From: Streptomyces sp. NK08204
GTDB taxonomy: Bacteria; Actinomycetota; Actinomycetes; Streptomycetales; Streptomycetaceae
Reading direction: 5' to 3'
DNA: 64,000 nt
Assembly (NCBI RefSeq): GCF_020400585.1
Contig: NZ_JAINVF010000001.1
Span: 186,001-250,000 of the forward strand
The translations under genes were made by a program, and so were the position numbers. This document shows, in pieces, positions 51,872 through 60,585 of this stretch; the first letter of the stretch is position 1, and each line of letters starts with the position of its first letter. The notes beneath the pieces are model-generated. The model searched no databases. It saw nothing but the letters and a program-made list of their open reading frames with translations, and had not been told where the DNA came from.

Positions 51872-54792
51872 GAGCGACCGCCTTGCGTGGGGACGGCCAC
51901 CGCGGCGAGCGCGCGGATCGTCGGGTTGTTGATGATCTCCTTGGGCGAGACGGCGAACCCGGCGGCGCGGGCCCGCTGGATCAGGCTGATCGCGAGCATG
52001 CTGTCACCGCCGAGGGCGAAGAAGTCGCTGTCGACGTCCACCGAGGAGACACCCAGCAGTTCGCCGAAGATCGTGCAGAACGCCTCCTCCGCCGGAGTGC
52101 GCGGTGCACGGCCGCCGCCCGTCGGCTCTGCGGCCCGGGGGGCCGGGAGTGCCGACCGGTCGAGCTTGCCGCCCGGGGTGACCGGGAACGCGTCCAGCAC
52201 GACGACGGCGGCGGGCACCATGTGGTCGGGCAGGAACCGGGCCGCGTGCTCGCGCACCGCGGCGGGGTCGGGCGTCGCTCCCTCGTGGGGCATGACGTAC
52301 CCCACGAGCACGTCGCGCCCGCCGTCCTCGCCGCGGACCACGGCCGCCGCGTGTGCGACGCCCGGGCAGTCGCCCAGCACCGCCTCGACCTCGCCGAGCT
52401 CGATCCGGAAGCCGCGCAGCTTCACCTGATCGTCCACGCGGCCGTGGAAGGCCAGGGTGCCGTCCGGCCGCCAGGAGACCAGGTCGCCGGTGCGGTACAT
52501 GCGCGAGCCGTCCGGCCCGAACGGGTCGGCCACGAAACGCTCCGCGGTCAGCGCGGGCCGCCCGAGGTATCCCCGCGCGAGCCCGTCGCCCGCCACGTAC
52601 AGCTCGCCGGGCACGCCCGGCGGCAGCGGCTGCAGTCCCTTGCCGAGCACGTAGACCGAGGCGCCGGTGATCGGCCGTCCGATGGGGGGCGTGCCGGAGC
52701 CGTTCAGCGGTTCGCTGCGGGTGGCGCAGACGGTGACCTCGGTCGGACCGTACGCGTTGACCATCCGGCGCCCCGGCGACCAGCGTGCGACCAGGTCGGC
52801 CGAGCAGGCCTCCCCCGCGGTCATCAGGCCCTCGACGCCGGTCAGTTCCCGCGGCTCCACGCTCGCGGCGGCAACGGGTGGCAGCAGCAGCCGCGTCACG
52901 TCGTGCTCGGCGATCACCTCGGCGAGGGCGTCACCGGCGAGCGTGATGTCCGGCGGTACGACCAGCGCGGCGCCCGCGTGGTACGCGCCGAGCAGTTCCG
53001 CGACGAAGGCGTCGAAGCTCGGCGAGGCGAACTGCAGGAGCCGGCTGCCGCCGTCCAGGCCCATGCCCTCGGCCATGGCGGTGGCCAGGTTGACGAGTCC
53101 GGCGTGCGTCACGGCGACGCCCTTGGGCCGTCCCGTGGTGCCGGAGGTGTAGATGACGTAGGCGACTTCGGCCAGTGCGGGAACCGGGAACGGGTACTCC
53201 TCCCCGTCCGTCGCAGCGGGGCCGGACACCGCGGCCCGTACCTCCGGCCGGTCCAGGACCAGGCATTCCGGCAGCTCGGCCAGGGCGGTGGTGGAGAGTG
53301 TGCACACCAGCGACGGCGCGGCGTCCTGGAGCATGAACGCGACCCGCTCGGCGGGGTAGTCCGGGTCGACGGGTACGAACGCGGCTCCGGTGCGGGCCAC
53401 GGCCAGTACGGCGACGACGAGGTCGACGGAACGGGGCAGCGCCAGCGCCGCCAGCCGTCCGGGCCCCAGTCCGCGAGCGGCGAGCAGCCGGGCCAGCCGG
53501 TCCGCGCGCCGGTCGAGTTCGGCGAACGACAGAGTCTCGGTCGCCGAGACCAGCGCGGTCGCGTCCGGGGTCCGGCCGGCCGGGCGACGCAGCAGTTCGG
53601 AGAGCGTGCAGGGCGCTGCCGCGGTGCCGGTGTCGTTCCACTCCACGAGCGTGAGGCGCCGCTCCGCCACGGGAAGCAGGTCGACCCCGCCCACGTGCTG
53701 CGTCGGGTCCTTCTCCACGGCGGTGAACAGCCGGGTGAGCACGTTCAGCATCCGTTCGACGTCGGCGCGCTCCACCAGGTCCGGCCGGTAGTCCAGGTCC
53801 AGCCGCAGCCGTTCGCCCGTCCCGCTCACCCGGAAGGCGAGCGCACCGGGCCCCTGCGGCCGTTGCTCCACGGCCACCACCCGGAGGCCGGCGACCGGCG
53901 CCGGCTCGCTGCAGTCCACCGAGACCACCGTGTCGAAGATGCCGTCCACCGCGCGGGGCGCGAGGACACCGGTCAGCCGGTCCTGGTCGTCGGCCAGCCG
54001 GAAGAACACGTCGAGCAGCGAGTGCCGTGCGGGGGCCCGCACCACCACCGGCCTCGGCTCGGCCAGTCGGCCGGCCATGATGTCGATCCCGAGGAAGCGC
54101 GGCCGGGCCGTGACCCCGAGGACGACCTCGTCCCGGCCGGTCAGCCAGCCCAGCAGGATCCCGAACGCGCCCTGCGCCACGGTCTCGAACGCCAGCCCGT
54201 GGTCGTGGGCCATCCGCAGGAGGCCGCTGCCGACGTCCGCGGGCAGCTCACCGGAGACCCGCTCCATCGGGCCGGAGCTCGTGTGGTCCGCCCGGCCTCC
54301 GACGAGTGTCGGCTCGGCCTCGGCGAGGTGGGCCGACCAGACCAGGTCGGCCGCTTCGCGGTCCTGCGCGGCCAGCCAGCCGGCGTAGTCGTCGTGGGCC
54401 GGCACCCGCGGCAGGTCGCCGTCCCTGCCCGCGTACGCGGCGAGCAGTTCGTCGATGAGCACCCGGTGCGACTGCGCGTCGAGCGCCGCCGGGTCGCTGC
54501 TCAGCCGGAGCCGGTGCCGTTCGGGGCCGAGGCGGGCGAGCAGCAGCCGCAGCGGGACCGCAGGGCCCTGGTCCTCCTCGGCGTCGTACCGGTCCAGTTC
54601 GGCGGTGCGCCGGGAGGTGTCCACGGCGGTGAGGTCGACGTCGTGCCAGGGCAGTTCCGCGTCGGGCGCGGGCCGCAGGTGCGGGTGGCGCCGGGCCAGT
54701 ACGGCGACGGCCTGCCGCAGCGCGGCGGCGTCCAGGGGGCCGTCGACGTCGACCAGCGTGACCACGTGCGCGGGAAGTGTCTTCCGCACCAT
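51868..54792 (-). CDS. NRPS: inactive C-like domain, adenylation, PCP
   Basis: 974 residues. Residues 1-390 form a condensation-like domain in which HHxxxDG is replaced by DPAALDA, so it cannot condense. The adenylation domain (about 400-870) is complete: [41 protein letters not shown] and PGGKLDR. The PCP (about 895-965) has [14 protein letters not shown] with the phosphopantetheine Ser. Specificity-pocket residues visible are Asp and Ala in SFDAFVAEL and Val-Cys in [10 protein letters not shown], which loosely resemble Phe/Tyr-activating pockets. Stand-alone A-PCP proteins with a P450 and MbtH usually prepare a modified amino acid. ATG at 54792 lies one base from the ligase stop. Confidence 0.9.
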   Translation of the reverse strand: MVRKTLPAHVVTLVDVDGPLDAAALRQAVAVLARRHPHLRPAPDAELPWHDVDLTAVDTSRRTAELDRYDAEEDQGPAVPLRLLLARLGPERHRLRLSSDPAALDAQSHRVLIDELLAAYAGRDGDLPRVPAHDDYAGWLAAQDREAADLVWSAHLAEAEPTLVGGRADHTSSGPMERVSGELPADVGSGLLRMAHDHGLAFETVAQGAFGILLGWLTGRDEVVLGVTARPRFLGIDIMAGRLAEPRPVVVRAPARHSLLDVFFRLADDQDRLTGVLAPRAVDGIFDTVVSVDCSEPAPVAGLRVVAVEQRPQGPGALAFRVSGTGERLRLDLDYRPDLVERADVERMLNVLTRLFTAVEKDPTQHVGGVDLLPVAERRLTLVEWNDTGTAAAPCTLSELLRRPAGRTPDATALVSATETLSFAELDRRADRLARLLAARGLGPGRLAALALPRSVDLVVAVLAVARTGAAFVPVDPDYPAERVAFMLQDAAPSLVCTLSTTALAELPECLVLDRPEVRAAVSGPAATDGEEYPFPVPALAEVAYVIYTSGTTGRPKGVAVTHAGLVNLATAMAEGMGLDGGSRLLQFASPSFDAFVAELLGAYHAGAALVVPPDITLAGDALAEVIAEHDVTRLLLPPVAAASVEPRELTGVEGLMTAGEACSADLVARWSPGRRMVNAYGPTEVTVCATRSEPLNGSGTPPIGRPITGASVYVLGKGLQPLPPGVPGELYVAGDGLARGYLGRPALTAERFVADPFGPDGSRMYRTGDLVSWRPDGTLAFHGRVDDQVKLRGFRIELGEVEAVLGDCPGVAHAAAVVRGEDGGRDVLVGYVMPHEGATPDPAAVREHAARFLPDHMVPAAVVVLDAFPVTPGGKLDRSALPAPRAAEPTGGGRAPRTPAEEAFCTIFGELLGVSSVDVDSDFFALGGDSMLAISLIQRARAAGFAVSPKEIINNPTIRALAAVAVPTQGGRS

Positions 54793-54793
54793 G

Positions 54794-56353
54794 TCAGTTC
54801 GCCGTCCCCTCGGCCCGCGAGGCCCGCGCCACGGCCTGCGCGCGCAGCCGTACCCGGTCGGGCTTGCCGGGACCCACCATCGGCAGCGCCTCGCGGAGCT
54901 CGATCTCCGCGGGCACGTGGTTGACCGACAGGGCGGCGGTGACGTGGCGTCCGAGGGCCGCGCGGTCCAGGGTCACGCCGTCGCGCGGGACCACGGTCGC
55001 GCAGATCCGCTCGACGCGCCGTTCGTCCTCGACGCCGAACACCGCGGCGGCCTCCACACCCGGGTGCTCCAGGAGCGCGCGCTCGACCGCGCTCGGGTGG
55101 ACCTTGATGCCCTTGACCTTGATCACGTCCGCGATGCGGCCGTGCAGATGCAGATAGCCCGCTTCGTCCAGGTGCCCGATGTCTCCGGTGTGCACCCAGC
55201 CGTCCCGCACCGTGCGCGCCGTCAGTTCGGGTTCGTTCCAGTAGCCGGCCATCGACCAGCGGCCGATCACGCACACCTCGCCGGCCTCACCGACGGGCAG
55301 TTCCCGGTCGTCGTCGACGGAGCGGATGCTCACCCGCACGGGCTCCGGTGGGCGGCCGACGGTGGCGCGCAGCTCCGGGTCCAGGTGGTCCTGCGGCGGC
55401 AGCAGGCTGATCAGGCCGGTCTCGCTGGTCCCGTAGACCTGGAAGAGGACGGGGCCGAGAGCCTTCAGGGCATGGGCGAGCCGCTCGGGCGCGGCCGGGC
55501 TGCCGGTGTAGAACAGCTCGCGCAGGCTCGACAGGTCGGTCTTCGCGGCATCGGGGTGTTCGGCCAGCGCGTACACCTGGGGCGAGCCGAGCACGAGGCG
55601 GGTGATCCCGTGGCGGGCGACCGCGCGCAGCACCTCACCGGCCTCGAAGCCGGGGTGCAGGACGACGGCGCCGCCGGCGACGATCGTGTCGTCCGCGGTG
55701 GCGCCGCTGGAGTGGGTGAGGGGGGCGGTGACCAGGCAGCGGGCGCGGTCGCCGCGGGCCGCCGAGGTGGCGACCATCTCGTTCTTGACCGCGAAGGTGC
55801 AGCTGACGCCCTTGGGCTTGCCCGTGGAGCCGCTGGTGTAGGTCACGACGGCGATCGTGGTCTGTTCGGCGGTGCCGAGGTCGAAGGATCCGGGGGCGGA
55901 CAGGTCGATCGCGCCGGGGTGGGCGCCGCCGAGCGACGCGAGCCGCGGACGCTCGGGCAGCGACCCGCACAGTTCGAGTGCCCGCCCGATGTTGTCCGGG
56001 TCGACGGCGAGCATGGCCGGTTCGACGTCCGTGAGGATGGCGAGTTGCGCCTCGGCGGAGAGCTGGTCGGTGGGGTCGACCGCGTTGACGCCGCGGATGT
56101 GCACCGCGGTGGCGCCCACCAGGTTGGACGCGTAGCGCAGGATCAGGGTCGCGGGCGTGTTCGGGTTCGTCAGCACAGCGACCGCGCTGCCGCGGCCGAC
56201 GCCGTGCTCACGCATCCGGGCCGCGGCTGTCGTGACGGACTCGGCGAGCTCACGGGCGGTGGTCGGCGTGTCCCGGTGGACGAGCGGGGCGCCACCGGGT
56301 TCGGCGCGCAGCCTCGCGAGGATCTGGCGTACGTAGTGGTCATGGCCTTGCAC
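54794..56353 (-). CDS. Acyl/aryl-CoA (AMP-forming) ligase
   Basis: A 519-residue ANL-superfamily ligase. [16 protein letters not shown] is the AMP loop, VYGTSETGL follows, [20 protein letters not shown] is the hinge, and the C-terminal Lys lies in [10 protein letters not shown]. It activates a carboxylic acid as adenylate and transfers it to CoA or a carrier. No carrier domain is fused. GTG at 56353 is chosen (GGAG 8 nt upstream) over an in-frame TTG at 56383, which has no ribosome site. It could activate a shikimate-derived starter acid; substrate unproven. Confidence 0.85.
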   Translation of the reverse strand: MQGHDHYVRQILARLRAEPGGAPLVHRDTPTTARELAESVTTAAARMREHGVGRGSAVAVLTNPNTPATLILRYASNLVGATAVHIRGVNAVDPTDQLSAEAQLAILTDVEPAMLAVDPDNIGRALELCGSLPERPRLASLGGAHPGAIDLSAPGSFDLGTAEQTTIAVVTYTSGSTGKPKGVSCTFAVKNEMVATSAARGDRARCLVTAPLTHSSGATADDTIVAGGAVVLHPGFEAGEVLRAVARHGITRLVLGSPQVYALAEHPDAAKTDLSSLRELFYTGSPAAPERLAHALKALGPVLFQVYGTSETGLISLLPPQDHLDPELRATVGRPPEPVRVSIRSVDDDRELPVGEAGEVCVIGRWSMAGYWNEPELTARTVRDGWVHTGDIGHLDEAGYLHLHGRIADVIKVKGIKVHPSAVERALLEHPGVEAAAVFGVEDERRVERICATVVPRDGVTLDRAALGRHVTAALSVNHVPAEIELREALPMVGPGKPDRVRLRAQAVARASRAEGTAN

Positions 56354-56563
56354 GTACGTTCTCCAATGCGACTCGGTGGTCAACAGGCACGTTCGGGCAG
56401 GGCGTGTCAGCAGGTCCGGCCGGGTGTGCGGGGCTTTTTCCGGCGGGGTGCAGAGAACTGCGCCCGGATCCCGACCAACGTAGGTTCCGGCCGGGTGGGC
56501 TCACATCCCTCGGGCTGGTAGCCCGACAGGGCCGGCCGGCCGGTCACGGTCGACGGCTGCCTG

Positions 56564-57238
56564 TCAGGGCCCGACGCGCAGCACTTGGCCGGTGAGGGAG
56601 GCCGCGGCGGTCCCCGCGAGCATCGACACGGTCCGGGCCGCCTGCGCTGCGAACTCCGCGGCGGTGGGGGTACGGGCCGCCCGGGTGCCGAGCTGGTCGA
56701 CGGGGAGCAGCGGGGTGAGGAGGTTGGCCGTGATGCCCAGCGGCGCCAGTTCGAGCGCCAGGGTCCGGGTGAGGCCCTCCAGCGCCGTTCGGACGGTGGC
56801 GTTCTCGCCCTCGGCGCCCCCGGGGTCGGCGATCGTGATGATCCGGCCGCCGCCGTTCATGGTCATGGGGTCGAGTACGGCCTGGCAGGCCAGGAAGACC
56901 GCGCGCAGGGGCGCGGCGGTCGCGTCGGTCCACTGCGGCTGGGAGAGCGCGCTCAGCTGCCCGGCGTCGGCCACGCTCACGACGGTGAGCAGGACCGAGG
57001 GGTCGCCGAGGTCGGCGCACACCTGCTCGATCGCCGCGCCCGCCGAGCCGCCGTCGGTCCAGTCCGTTCGCACCGCCATCACCCGGCGGCCCAGGCTCTT
57101 GACCTGGTCCGCCGTGGCCGTGCGGGCGGATTCGTCGGCGTCGAGCAGTGCCACGTCGAATCCGTCCTGGGCCAGCACGAGCGCCGCGGAGGCCGCGGTG
57201 TCGGTGCCGGTTCCGGCGATGATCGCCACCTGCGGCAT
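56564..57238 (-). CDS. Short-chain dehydrogenase homologue lacking the catalytic Tyr/Lys
   Basis: A 224-residue SDR-fold protein. The cofactor motif is altered (IIAGTGTDTAASAA), and where YxxxK should precede ALEGLTRTLALELAPLG the sequence is ENATVRT, so both the Tyr and the Lys are gone. The structural C-terminus is normal. It is probably not an oxidoreductase; a lyase, cyclase or scaffold role is possible, as known for other degenerate SDRs. ATG at 57238. Confidence 0.75.
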   Translation of the reverse strand: MPQVAIIAGTGTDTAASAALVLAQDGFDVALLDADESARTATADQVKSLGRRVMAVRTDWTDGGSAGAAIEQVCADLGDPSVLLTVVSVADAGQLSALSQPQWTDATAAPLRAVFLACQAVLDPMTMNGGGRIITIADPGGAEGENATVRTALEGLTRTLALELAPLGITANLLTPLLPVDQLGTRAARTPTAAEFAAQAARTVSMLAGTAAASLTGQVLRVGP

Positions 57239-57341
57239 TTCCCCACCTTTCGCCTGGCGCGGGCCGATTCACCCGCACGTGCCAGAGGCTAGGGCGCATC
57301 GAGCCCGGCCGGGATCGGTCGGGTTGGTAGTCGCGAGGCGG

Positions 57342-58364
57342 TCAGCGGGTGAACTTGCGGACCTCGGGAAGCACTTCGGCACCGAGGATCTCGATGATTG
57401 CGGCGACCCGTGCGAAGGGCATCGCGCCGAGGTCGATCTGGGCGAGCAGCCGGTCGTGGCCGAACAGTTCGTGCTGGCGCCCGATGCGGTCCACGATCTG
57501 CTGCGGGCTGCCCAGCAGCAGCGTCCCGTCCTCGCCCCGCTGCCGGTCGAAGACCTCGCGCTGCCCCTGGAGCCGGCCACGGGAGTGGTGGGCGGCGTAT
57601 GCGGCCCAGTGGGCGTAGAAGCCGTCCACCTCGGCGGAGGTGTTCGCGACATGGAGGTAGCTCGTGGTGGCCACCGGCAGTTCCGCCGGGTCGTGTCCCG
57701 CCTTCTCGGCCGCCGCCCGGTATGCGGTGAAGGTGTCGACGAAGCGGGAGAGGGCACCGCCGGTGGCGCCGGCGAGGATCGGCACACCGAGCGACCCGGC
57801 TCGCGTCGCACTGCCCCGGTTCCCGCCGACGCCGACCCAGACGGGCAGCGGGTACTGGTTGGCCCGGGGCATGATCCCGGCGCTGGTGAGCGGCGCGCGG
57901 TGGCGGCCCGACCAGCTGACCCAGGGCTGGGTGACGAGCCCTCGTAACAGCTCGAAGTGGTCGGTGAACAGGCTGTCGTAGTCGTCGAGTTCGTACCCGA
58001 ACAGCTCGAACGGCTCGGGGAAGGCGCCCCTTCCGACGGTGATCTCGGTGCGGCCTCCGGAGAGCAGGTCCACGGTGGCGAAGTCCTCGTAGACCCGTAC
58101 CGGGTCGAGGACCCCGATCAGCGTCGTCGCGCTCGTCAGCCGGATGCGCGTGGTGGCCTGGGCGATCGCCGCGAGCACGACGGCGGGCGAGGACACCGCG
58201 TAGTTCGGATGGTGGTGCTCGCCGACCGCGAAGACGTCCAGGCCGGCCTCGTCGGCGAGCTCGGCGGCGCGCACGATGTCCAAGATCCGCCTGCCGGCGG
58301 GCGCGACGTCACCGGTCGCGGGATCCGGCGTGAGGTCGGCGAGGCTGATCAGTCCAAGTTCCAT
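57342..58364 (-). CDS. Luciferase-like (LLM class) monooxygenase/oxidoreductase
   Basis: A 340-residue TIM-barrel flavin or F420 enzyme. AELADEAGLDVFAVGEHH, RIRLTSATTLIGVLDPVRVY and LLSGGRTEITVGRGAFPEP are family blocks. LLM enzymes oxidise substrates such as ketones or reduce F420-dependent ones; subfamily specificity is unclear. It begins 12 bp after the DAHP synthase stop and is part of the leftward operon. ATG with AGGATG upstream. Confidence 0.85.
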   Translation of the reverse strand: MELGLISLADLTPDPATGDVAPAGRRILDIVRAAELADEAGLDVFAVGEHHHPNYAVSSPAVVLAAIAQATTRIRLTSATTLIGVLDPVRVYEDFATVDLLSGGRTEITVGRGAFPEPFELFGYELDDYDSLFTDHFELLRGLVTQPWVSWSGRHRAPLTSAGIMPRANQYPLPVWVGVGGNRGSATRAGSLGVPILAGATGGALSRFVDTFTAYRAAAEKAGHDPAELPVATTSYLHVANTSAEVDGFYAHWAAYAAHHSRGRLQGQREVFDRQRGEDGTLLLGSPQQIVDRIGRQHELFGHDRLLAQIDLGAMPFARVAAIIEILGAEVLPEVRKFTR

Positions 58365-58376
58365 GCGGACATCCTG

Positions 58377-59615
58377 TCAGGACGCCCGTGGTCGTGGCCG
58401 GTTGTTAGGGCAGCGGGTGACGGGGAGGCGGAGCAGGTCCGCCAAGGCCGTGGTCACGGCAGTCGCCTGGCGGGCGTTCAGCCGGGGGTCGCAGGCGGTC
58501 CGGTAACGGTGCGGCAGGTCCTTCTCGCTGATGCCCGCGCCGAGGCACTCGGTGACGTCGTCCCCGGTCAGCTCCAGATGGACGCCGCCGGGGCGGGTGC
58601 CCAGCCGCCGGTGCACCTCGAAGAACCCGGCGAGTTCGTCGAGCATGTGCTCGACACGCCTGGTCTTGTGGCCGGTCGGTGCGACGAAGGTGTTGCCGTG
58701 CATGGGATCGCACTGCCAGACCACCTGGTGTCCCGACGCGGTGACCTTCTCGACGATCGGCGGCAGCACCTCGCGCACCCGCCGGTGTCCCATCCGGCTC
58801 ACCAGCGTCAGCCGGCCCGGCACCATGTCCGGGTCCAACCGCCGTACGTACTCGACGGCCTCCTCCGGGGTGGTCTCGGGACCCAGTTTCACTCCGACGG
58901 GGTTGGCCAGCAGCTCGGCGAACCCGATGTGGGCCCCGCCGAGGCGGCGCGTCCGCTCTCCGATCCACAGGAAGTGCCCCGAACCGCTGTAGGGCCGGTG
59001 GTTCACGCAGGGCCCCGGCCTCAGCAGCGCGCGCTCGTAGTCGAGCACGAGCGCCTCATGTCCGGTGAAGACCTCACCGCCGGTCCGGGCCCGCACGACC
59101 TTCATGGCGAGCGCCGAGGCGGCATAGGCACGGAGCATCCGATCCGGGTCGGGCGTCCGCTCCGCCGGGGTCGCGCCGAGGCCGTTGACCATGTCGCCGC
59201 GGTAGACGGGCAGGCCATGGCCGTCCGTCGTGGCGGAGCGGGGCTTGGCGTACTGCCCCGCCATACGGGCCAGCCGGACCACGGGCAGGCCGCCCGCGCG
59301 GGCGAGCACGACGGCCATCCGCGCCAGCAGATCCAGGTTCGCGCACAGATGCGACTCGGTGTTGCCGGCGAACGTCTCGGCGCAGTCCCCGCCCTGGAGC
59401 AGGAACGCCTCACCGCGCGCGACCGCCGCGAGCCGGGCCGTGAGACGGTCGGCCTCGGCAGGCAGGACCAACGGCGGCGCGGTGCGCAGAAGTTCACGGA
59501 CGGCCCGCACGCGGGGCAGGTCCGGCCAGTCGGGCTGTTGCGCCGTGGGCCGGGTGACCGCGGCTGCCAGCGACAGCGGGGCCGGGCCGGCATCCGGCAC
59601 TCCCAGGTGCATCAT
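58377..59615 (-). CDS. Class II (plant-type) DAHP synthase
   Basis: A 412-residue class II 3-deoxy-D-arabino-heptulosonate-7-phosphate synthase, first enzyme of the shikimate pathway. Hallmarks are LLQGGDCAETF, MAGQYAKPRS, WIGERTRRLGGAH, NPVGVKLGP, QCDPMHGNT and LTGDDVTECLG. It is shorter than the usual housekeeping enzyme, like copies in secondary-metabolite clusters (phenazine, ansamycin). A cluster-borne copy would push carbon to an aromatic or cyclohexane precursor. Its start (ATGATG) overlaps the stop of a 37-codon frame and has no ribosome site of its own. Confidence 0.92.
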   Translation of the reverse strand: MMHLGVPDAGPAPLSLAAAVTRPTAQQPDWPDLPRVRAVRELLRTAPPLVLPAEADRLTARLAAVARGEAFLLQGGDCAETFAGNTESHLCANLDLLARMAVVLARAGGLPVVRLARMAGQYAKPRSATTDGHGLPVYRGDMVNGLGATPAERTPDPDRMLRAYAASALAMKVVRARTGGEVFTGHEALVLDYERALLRPGPCVNHRPYSGSGHFLWIGERTRRLGGAHIGFAELLANPVGVKLGPETTPEEAVEYVRRLDPDMVPGRLTLVSRMGHRRVREVLPPIVEKVTASGHQVVWQCDPMHGNTFVAPTGHKTRRVEHMLDELAGFFEVHRRLGTRPGGVHLELTGDDVTECLGAGISEKDLPHRYRTACDPRLNARQATAVTTALADLLRLPVTRCPNNRPRPRAS

Positions 59616-59725
59616 CGCGGCTGCGGGGACACGGCGTCGTGAGGTGTCACGGTTGCCGGTCGTCCGTGGTGGGGGGTCCGGGCGCCCGGCGGCGGGAAGC
59701 CGGCCGCGGCCCGTTCGGCAGTCAT
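59612..59725 (-). CDS. 37-codon ORF overlapping the DAHP synthase start
   Basis: Begins MTAERAAAGFPPPG, preceded by GGGAG, and its TGA overlaps the DAHP synthase ATG. Pro/His-rich, no family. It may provide translational coupling between the dehydroquinase and DAHP synthase genes, or be a chance frame. Confidence 0.3.
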   Translation of the reverse strand: MTAERAAAGFPPPGARTPHHGRPATVTPHDAVSPQPR

Positions 59726-59783
59726 CACTGTCCGCTCCCGGTGTGGTGGCAGGATCACGACGTCGACTCGGTGCCCCGGAACG

Positions 59784-60236
59784 TCACGACCGCCCGGCGC
59801 CGGGCTCGCACAGCCCCACGAGCGCCCGTGCGGCAAGCCGGTAGCCGAAGGCGCCGAGTCCGACGACGACGCCCGCGGCCAGCGGCGCGAGGACGGATTC
59901 GTGCCGGAATCGTTCCCGGGCCCATATGTTCGACAGGTGCACCTCGATCCACGGGGGCTCATAGGCCGCCAGCGCGTCCCGCAGGCTCCAGCCGGCGATC
60001 ATCAGGGCACCGGGGTTCACGATGGCGCCGACGGTCGTAAAACGGTGCTCATGGACGGCGCGCACCAGCTCCCCCTCGCCCTCCCGCTGGACCGAAATAA
60101 CGTCCCAGCCCGCATCCGCCACTTCGGCCGCGACCATTTTCTCGATATCACCGAGGGTCTCCCGGCCATAGAACTCCGGCTCACGTTCGCCAAGAATTCC
60201 AAGATTCGGCCCGTTCAACAGAAGAATGGAATTCAT
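59784..60236 (-). CDS. aroQ: Type II 3-dehydroquinate dehydratase, divergent
   Basis: 150 residues. The catalytic Arg and Tyr are in LGEREPEFYG and the catalytic His in EVHLSN, as in normal enzymes. However, the substrate-carboxylate loop, typically THTS after NPGA or NAGG, is MIAG here (NPGALMIAGWSL), and SNVH is SNIW. The fold and dehydratase chemistry are probably kept but the substrate may differ from 3-dehydroquinate. ATG at 60236 follows GGGGAGG. First gene of the leftward biosynthetic operon, divergent from luxR. Confidence 0.85.
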   Translation of the reverse strand: MNSILLLNGPNLGILGEREPEFYGRETLGDIEKMVAAEVADAGWDVISVQREGEGELVRAVHEHRFTTVGAIVNPGALMIAGWSLRDALAAYEPPWIEVHLSNIWARERFRHESVLAPLAAGVVVGLGAFGYRLAARALVGLCEPGAGRS

Positions 60237-60585
60237 ACCCACCTCCCCGTGCGGCAAATCCGACCGTCGGGCGCCTTCACAACCCGGATCGCCAGACTCA
60301 CCGACCGGCACCGGCAACGGCAACCGCATGACCTGACAGTCCTGGACAGTGTTGGCCCGGACACCGAGTTTCCGGAGGCCAACGGCGTGCCGCTGCGACA
60401 TCTCACGCAAACACCCGGCGGGTGCACACGTCGCACAGCGTTCGACAGGCCGAAAGTCAAGCATGGGATGGTAAAATTCTCGTAGATGTTCAGTGTGGCA
60501 TGAAATCGCCCTTTCGAGTCTGAATTCCTTCCCCAATAGTCACCTTTGACAACGCGAGACAGCCGACCATAGACTCCTCCAGAGC
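60237..60585. other. AT-richer divergent control region
   Basis: 349 bp between the dehydroquinase and LuxR genes. The right half (from about 60440) is clearly richer in A/T than the rest of the window. It should hold both promoters of the cluster; the rightward one is described separately. No clear palindrome was found. Confidence 0.5.
60546..60575 (+). promoter_or_regulatory. Sigma-70-type promoter for the LuxR gene
   Basis: TTGACA (60546-60551), an 18-bp spacer and TAGACT (60570-60575). Transcription would begin near 60582, only a few bases before the ATG at 60586, so the mRNA is probably leaderless. Confidence 0.6.

Noticed and set aside
51883..54924. Long open frame opposite the NRPS
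   Set aside because: Same antisense effect; the reverse strand has complete A and PCP motifs, overlaps and starts.
56354..56383. TTG at 56383 as start of the AMP ligase
   Set aside because: No ribosome site precedes it, whereas GTG at 56353 has GGAG at the proper distance and still includes the whole conserved region.
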